Of a stretch of 36,436 bases of DNA, positions 31,817 to 36,436 are shown in pieces. A program made the position numbers and the translations under genes. A model generated the notes under the pieces. It ran no database searches. It saw only the letters and a list, made by a program, of their open reading frames with translations, and was not told where the DNA came from. The stretch comes from CAZTDD01 sp964612675 (lineage in GTDB: Bacteria; Hinthialibacterota; Hinthialibacteria; Hinthialibacterales; JAKPRU01). The first letter of the stretch is position 1, and each line of letters opens with the position of its first letter. The stretch is from positions 1-36,436 of the forward strand of contig CAZTDD010000069.1 of assembly GCA_964612675.1 (NCBI GenBank), read 5' to 3'.

Positions 31817-32160
31817 CTTCCCCCTCACCCTAACCCTCTCCCGGCGGGAGAGGGGAACTTCTAATGTCAGCGAACGACTTTTTGCGACGGCATCACCTTT
31901 GACGGGATCGCAAAAAGTCAGCGGGATGCGAAAAGTGAGGTGTCAACCCCCTCTGAATCTCCCCTTGCTGCGGCCACGCAAGCGTGTCCCTTTTGGGGGA
32001 GACCACGCGTCGATCGCATCGTTGTCTTCTCCAAGATTTGTTGGGAGAGATGACGAGATGTTCCTCCCCCGAAGATCGGGGGAGGTTAGGAGGGGGTTGA
32101 AATTCGTATTCCACACTTTTTGCGACGGCATCACCTTTGGGGGTGCCCCCACCATCAGAT
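31817..32160. repeat. Large cluster of palindromic and direct repeats
   Basis: Elements in order: hairpin CCCTCTCCC-GGC-GGGAGAGGG (31834-31854); a perfect 12-bp inverted repeat GACTTTTTGCGA (31876-31887) and TCGCAAAAAGTC (31908-31919) with a 20-base loop; CCTCCCCCG-AAGAT-CGGGGGAGG (32063-32085). The 24 bases at 31877-31900 recur exactly at 32115-32138. About 70 bases match the cluster at 18.6 kb in reverse. Frames crossing it lack coding character. Confidence 0.85.
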
Positions 32161-32519
32161 TGGATAAGTCTTCTTATGAAACGTCACAGGACGAAGAGAA
32201 GATTTAAGATTCGAAAGAAAAAGTCCGAAGCAATCGTTCCGGGAATCAGTCACTGTGGAAACAAGTAATGCATCGTCTGCTATGGGAGGAGTGTTTCGCC
32301 CCTGCGTTCATGCGTTTCTTTCGTAAGGTCACATTGACAAACCGAACACTCAGTCGCAAGCTACAATATCGAATCGGAAACATTCACGCAGAGATCGTTC
32401 ATCCCAGATCCTCTGTCATGGGGCTCACGAGCTACTGAGTACCGAAGAATATCAACGGCACCTCATACAGGCAAACGTTTGATTTCGTGCTCTTCGATAG
32501 GAATGGTGGAGACGTAACG
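32161..32519. other. Unassigned region before the histidine kinase
   Basis: About 360 bases without a supported gene. TTGACA (32334-32339) and TACAAT (32362-32367) occur but are 22 bases apart, too far for a normal sigma70 promoter. I see no palindrome or RNA family. It presumably holds the kinase promoter. Confidence 0.35.
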
Positions 32520-35465
32520 ATGAAGACGCACTGGGACCGTTTTCACACGAGTACCTATTTGAATATTGGAGTGAGTGTTGCTTTCGTTCTCTTTGGGGTT
32601 ATCGCGATTGTTCTTGTGAATGTTCACATGCGACGGCAGGCACTCGACGAAGCTGAATCGAAAGTCACCATTCTCCTGGAACGGAGTCTGGCGACTCACA
32701 CTTATTTTACACATCAGCTGAAACCGCGATTATTCGATGTGACCGATCGCGCCATGTCGGAAGGGTATTTCGATCCGATTTGGATGTCTTCAACATATGC
32801 AGTCCGAGAAATCCATAAATACTTTCGCTCGCTGGGCAACGAGGAATTCTATTACAAGGAATGCGCAATCAACGCGCGGAGTCAGGAAAATGAAGCGGAT
32901 GCGTATGAGAGAGCATTTCTCAAAGAGCTTAATTCGAATCCAGAACTGACGGAAAGATCGGCCACAAGGATGGTCGACGGAGAGCCGTACTTTGTCACAC
33001 TTCGTCGCGGCGAGATGATGGAGGAAGCTTGCCTTCGCTGCCACAGTACGCCGGAGCGTGCGCCCGCGGAGCTTGTGGAGACCTACGGGGACAAACGAAG
33101 TTTCGGTCGTGAAGTCGGGGAGGCGGTCTCTGCAATTTCAATACGAATCCCTCTTGCCGCCGCTTATGCTCATGCCAATCAGATCTCGATCGAATTGAGC
33201 GGCATTCTTCTGCTTCTACTCAGCGGGCTCTTTCTTTTCCAATACTGGTTTTATCAGCGTTTTCTGTTTTCGCCTCTGAGTCGACTAGGCACATTGGCCT
33301 CAAAGATCTCATCCGATCATGCGTATCTGGGTGAAGAGATTCCTGCTCCATACGGACGCGACATGAAAGAGCTGATATCCGCCTTTAATCGTATGTCGAC
33401 GGCGCTACGGCAAAATCACAACGTACTTGAAAAGGAGGTCCAACAGCAGACCAGCGATCTTCAAACCGCGAATGAATCTCTTCTCGACCACATCACCGAA
33501 AGAAAACGGATGGAAGAAGAATTACGTGAGAAAGAGGATTTCACCCGGCGGGTGGTCGATAACATACCGGTGTGTATCTTTGTCAAAGACCGGGAAGGCC
33601 GGTACCTGCTTGTGAACCGACAGATGGCGGAACTGCATGGAACAACAACCGAGGACATGATCGGGAAGACGAATTTCGACTACGTCGAGGAATCCGTTGC
33701 CACGGTCGAGGAAGTGGGCCAATTCCGAGCGGCGGACCGAGAGGTTATCGAGAACAAGAAACCCGTATCGATTCCCGAAGAAACGTTCACCTTGCCCGAC
33801 GGAAGAAAACGGTACTATCAGACAAAGAAGGTGTCGCTGGAATTGAAAGATAAGGTAGACTGCCTTCTCGGCGTCGCTGTCGACATCACGGAAATCAAAC
33901 AAGCGGAAGAACAACTCAAAAAAAGCGAAGTCCTGTACCGTACGCTGGTCGAAAACCTGCAACAAAATGTGTTCCTCAAGGATACGGAATTGAAATTCGT
34001 TTCGGCGAATACGAGCTTCTGCAACCTATTGGGTGTGAGTCAGAACGACGTAGTCGGAAAAACCGATTATGATTTTTACCCAAAAGAATTGGCTGACAAA
34101 TATCGTGCAGACGACCGTCAGGTGCTTGAGACCGGCGAACCTCTCGAGTCGATTGAGGAGAACATCACCAATGGTAAGAAAACCTGGGTTCACGTGGTCA
34201 AGACACCGGTAAGAGAACCTGACGGCACGATAAGCGGGGTTCTGGGGATTTTCTGGGATATCACGAAACAAAAAGACATGGAGATGCAGCTTCGCGAGTC
34301 ACACAAAATGGAAGCGGTCGGACGGATGGCGGGAGGAGTGGCTCACAATATCAATAATCTTCTTACAGGTATTTCGGGCAATCTCGGTCTCATTGAAATG
34401 ACAACGTCGGAAGACATTTCCGAGTACCTCAGCGAGGCGCAAATCTGTGTGGACCGTGCCGCGGAATTCGTACAGCATCTCCTGGCGTTTGGGCGGGAAC
34501 TACATATTCAGCCCCGGCCGGTTGACGTGAACCGACTGGCGGAACAAACGGGTCAGTTCGCACGTCAAACCATCGATCGGCGTATCGAGGTCTCTGTGGA
34601 GACAACCGACTCTCTTCCCCGCGCCTTGGCGGACGAACAACAGTTGAAAACCATATTGATGGATCTTTGTATAAACAGCGAGGAAGCCATCAAGAAAGCT
34701 ATTTCGAACCAGGAATCGGCGGAAGCGGAACGGACCGATTTCCGAATCCGTATCGAAACGGGAAGCGCCGAATTCAGCGAGAGTGAATTGCAGGGACACT
34801 CGTCGGCCCGTCCGGGGCGCTTTGTGACCGTTAGAGTCCAGGACAACGGTATCGGGATGGATGAGGAGACCCAATCCCATCTCTTCGAACCGTTCTTCAC
34901 AACAAAGGGTCTGGCGGAAGGCAAAGGTCTGAGCCTATCGAGCGCCCACGGGATTCTTAGCCGGCATGGAGGCTGGATCGAATGTCAGAGCACGCTGGGA
35001 GTGGGGACAACGTTTGTTCTCTATTTGCCGGTTGCAGAGGGATTTCCTTCGCAAAATGGAGAATCGGGATCACAGGGACAAATCGGAACCGCGTCCCTCC
35101 CAAAGACAGTCCTACTGGCCGACGATGAGGACACAATTCGAAACGTCGGCAAGAATGTGCTCGAACCGCAGGGATATACTGTTCTTCTGGCGGAAAACGG
35201 GAGAGAAGCGGTAAACCTGTTCTTCCAACATGCGGAGGAAGTCGATTTGCTGATTCTCGATCTATCGATGCCGCATCTCTCGGGCTTCGAAGTATTGGAG
35301 CGTGTGCAGGTCGTTCGTTCGGATCTGAAGGTCCTAATCAGCAGCGGCTATTCCGAAGAAGACCAGGCGGAGTTGATGAAGGAGCCGAATGTCGTTGGGT
35401 ATCTTGCGAAGCCGTTCCGGGCAGGGGATCTATTGGAGAAAGTGAAGGAGATACTCGAGTCGTAG
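32520..35465 (+). CDS. Membrane hybrid histidine kinase with c-type heme sensor domain
   Basis: 981 residues from ATG 32520 (GGAG eight bases upstream). Order: membrane helix at about 14-36; periplasmic Tll0287-like (DUF3365) domain with heme motif C171-x2-C174-H175 (CLRCH); second helix at about 221-245; HAMP (about 246-300); coiled coil; PAS1 (about 340-460); PAS2 (about 472-585, NVFLKDTELKFVSAN); histidine box with H609 (GGVAHNINNLL); ATPase domain (DNGIGMD, FTTKGLAEGKGLSLS); receiver domain with phosphoacceptor D914 (LILDLSMPH) and LAKPF. The H-box reads HNINN where most of this class have HDFNN. It is expected to sense a redox or gas signal through heme and relay phosphate internally to its receiver. 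No separate response regulator or output gene adjoins it. Confidence 0.9.
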   Translation: MKTHWDRFHTSTYLNIGVSVAFVLFGVIAIVLVNVHMRRQALDEAESKVTILLERSLATHTYFTHQLKPRLFDVTDRAMSEGYFDPIWMSSTYAVREIHKYFRSLGNEEFYYKECAINARSQENEADAYERAFLKELNSNPELTERSATRMVDGEPYFVTLRRGEMMEEACLRCHSTPERAPAELVETYGDKRSFGREVGEAVSAISIRIPLAAAYAHANQISIELSGILLLLLSGLFLFQYWFYQRFLFSPLSRLGTLASKISSDHAYLGEEIPAPYGRDMKELISAFNRMSTALRQNHNVLEKEVQQQTSDLQTANESLLDHITERKRMEEELREKEDFTRRVVDNIPVCIFVKDREGRYLLVNRQMAELHGTTTEDMIGKTNFDYVEESVATVEEVGQFRAADREVIENKKPVSIPEETFTLPDGRKRYYQTKKVSLELKDKVDCLLGVAVDITEIKQAEEQLKKSEVLYRTLVENLQQNVFLKDTELKFVSANTSFCNLLGVSQNDVVGKTDYDFYPKELADKYRADDRQVLETGEPLESIEENITNGKKTWVHVVKTPVREPDGTISGVLGIFWDITKQKDMEMQLRESHKMEAVGRMAGGVAHNINNLLTGISGNLGLIEMTTSEDISEYLSEAQICVDRAAEFVQHLLAFGRELHIQPRPVDVNRLAEQTGQFARQTIDRRIEVSVETTDSLPRALADEQQLKTILMDLCINSEEAIKKAISNQESAEAERTDFRIRIETGSAEFSESELQGHSSARPGRFVTVRVQDNGIGMDEETQSHLFEPFFTTKGLAEGKGLSLSSAHGILSRHGGWIECQSTLGVGTTFVLYLPVAEGFPSQNGESGSQGQIGTASLPKTVLLADDEDTIRNVGKNVLEPQGYTVLLAENGREAVNLFFQHAEEVDLLILDLSMPHLSGFEVLERVQVVRSDLKVLISSGYSEEDQAELMKEPNVVGYLAKPFRAGDLLEKVKEILES

Positions 35466-35468
35466 GCT

Positions 35469-35595
35469 GTGTTGGTGGGTTACGTGTCGCATGCGGAGGT
35501 TGGTCTGCTGAGATGTTTCGGTTTGCCGTGCGCCGCTACCCCACCCTACCGCTTCTTTCCCTCAATCTTGACGGGGCCGCAAAAAGTCGACACGC
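35469..35595. repeat. Repeat elements after the kinase gene
   Basis: GTGTTGGTGGGTTAC (35469-35483) is the same 15 bases found after the oxidoreductase stop at 29829. A CCCCACCCTACC segment near 35540 could pair partly with it, outlining an 80-base element. TTGACGGGGCCGCAAAAAGTCG (about 35572) resembles the GCAAAAAGTC family at 18.57 and 31.91 kb. No gene is supported between the kinase stop and 35800. Confidence 0.6.
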
Positions 35596-35799
35596 CACCA
35601 GGGCGCGATGAAGAGTCTGATTCCGAGTTTGAATTGCCTCAGGTACGAAAAAATGCAACAAACAACCTGACAAGCAAGTGTTGAAAGCCAATCGGGGCGA
35701 TTGTTGGCCGAAATACGTTGAAAAAATGGTTCTCGACGTCTCCGCCGTCACTCGGGCGCACCGGAGAATGTTCAATCCCAACGCTTTTGTCCTTGCAGT

Positions 35800-36436
35800 G
35801 AAGCGAACCGGTATACCCGCGCAATTGTCACCAACAAATTTGAGTCGGCGGATGAGATGTTCGACCGACACTCGTATCCGAAAGCGGCATGGGTAATGCA
35901 CATGCTCCGAGACGAACTCGGAGACGATCTTTTCTTCGCGTCGATTCAACATTACTGCAGGAAGTACAAGGACGGGCTTGTCGATACGGACGACTTCCAA
36001 GAGGCAATTGAAGAAACAACGGGAAAAACATTGGACCGCTTTTTCGAGCAATGGATCTATCGTCCCGGACACCCGAAGCTGAAGATCGAATGGTCGTGGT
36101 TGGGAAAAGAGAAGCAGGTAAAGATGAGTGTCAAGCAGGTGCAGGAAATGGAAGAGGGCGCGCAGCCGTTCTTCTTCCCGCTTCATGTGCGTATGACAAC
36201 GGAGAATGAAACCATCGACAAAATCGTTGACATCGTTGAAAAAGAACAGGACTTCACGATTGACTGCGACGACGAACCCAAATCGATCGATGTGAATCCG
36301 GAGATGACGCAGCTGATCGAGTTTGCAGATTTTGATAAATCCGACGATATGTTGATGTGGGAGTTGGAACACGCCGACAGTGTTGTGACACGTGCCCGCG
36401 CCGCACAGAAACTCAGAGACAAAGACAAAGAGGGAT
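35800..36436 (+). pseudogene. 5'-truncated M1 aminopeptidase fragment, running off the window
   Basis: An open frame without a start reads EANRYTRAIVTNKFESADEMFDRHSYPK (given in parts: RYTRAIVTNKF, EMFDRHSYPKAAWVMHMLRD), then QHYCRKY, DDFQEAIEETTG, LDRFFEQWIYRPGHP, all typical of the region after the zinc site in M1 metallopeptidases. The zinc-binding HExxH half and the usual W-rich segment are absent upstream. The frame is closed by a TGA at 35719-35721, and the intervening codons do not resemble the family. It continues to the last base, so the 3' end is not seen. Most likely a broken gene beside repeats, though an assembly join at this point is possible. Confidence 0.7.

Noticed and set aside
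32334..32367. TTGACA and TACAAT as the kinase promoter
   Set aside because: The spacing is 22 bases, outside the 15-19 range of sigma70 promoters.
35536..36372. A 278-codon minus-strand frame over the M1 fragment
   Set aside because: The plus strand reads clear M1 aminopeptidase motifs; the minus frame has none.
1..36436. tRNA or rRNA genes, integrase or transposase
   Set aside because: I looked for conserved tRNA arms, rRNA stretches and recombinase or transposase motifs and found none that I could support by eye.

Overview
The window (36,436 bases, one internal run of 100 Ns) looks like a piece of an assembled genome from an uncultured Gram-negative bacterium. It has signal peptides, prepilin-type proteins and an O-antigen ligase family protein. 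The mix of secreted glycoside hydrolases, Gfo/Idh/MocA and TIM-barrel sugar proteins, GspG-like pseudopilins with a YDPTNG...GDI ending and abundant dispersed palindromic repeats is what I associate with Sumerlaeota, Hydrogenedentota, Lentisphaerae and related lineages. There is no rRNA or other firm marker, so the phylum is an inference.

Layout. 0-1.1 kb: small repeats and a PIN-domain toxin-antitoxin pair with its own promoter and a palindrome on the -35 box. 1.0-1.45 kb: repeat remnants and a possible hairpin RNA. 1.45-6.1 kb: divergent secreted carbohydrate-active genes, a GH38 alpha-mannosidase-like enzyme and a DUF5060/apiosidase-like protein. 6.2-6.9 kb: a stand-alone hisF. 7.2-13.8 kb: cell-surface block with two pseudopilins, a small membrane protein, an O-antigen ligase-like protein and a large single-pass protein with similar propeller-like repeats on both sides of the membrane. 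13.9-16.8 kb: tsaC, a YvyF-like zinc-ribbon protein and a secreted beta-helix protein whose stop codon lies in a 14-bp tandem repeat. 16.9-18.5 kb: amidohydrolase and DUF72 protein.

18.5-20.7 kb: a probable SOS operon (DUF6504-like gene, then dinB) headed by a TTGACA-17-TATTCT promoter with a LexA-like box in its spacer. Its two genes are separated by palindromic repeats, a tandem duplication and the assembly gap. 20.8-25.0 kb: a three-gene operon of secreted protein, ApbE flavin transferase and FAD dehydrogenase. 25.1-27.3 kb: a NifX-like gene followed by two coupled ferredoxin-MinD ATPase genes. 27.8-31.8 kb: nitrilase-family hydrolase, Gfo/Idh/MocA oxidoreductase, sugar isomerase/epimerase and deoC. 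32.5-35.5 kb: a membrane hybrid histidine kinase with a c-type heme motif. 35.8 kb to the end: a 5'-truncated M1 aminopeptidase fragment.

The dispersed repeats form recognisable families. One has an invariant stem CCCTCTCCC / GGGAGAGGG and four different 3-base loops. A second carries TCGCAAAAAGTC and its inverse. The observations I rate highest are the two-sided repeat protein, the SOS promoter of the dinB operon, the ApbE operon with a possible flavinylation motif in the co-encoded secreted protein, and the tandem repeat that supplies a stop codon. No single locus is clearly a new defence or mobile system. Most genes belong to known families and the novelty is in their arrangement.
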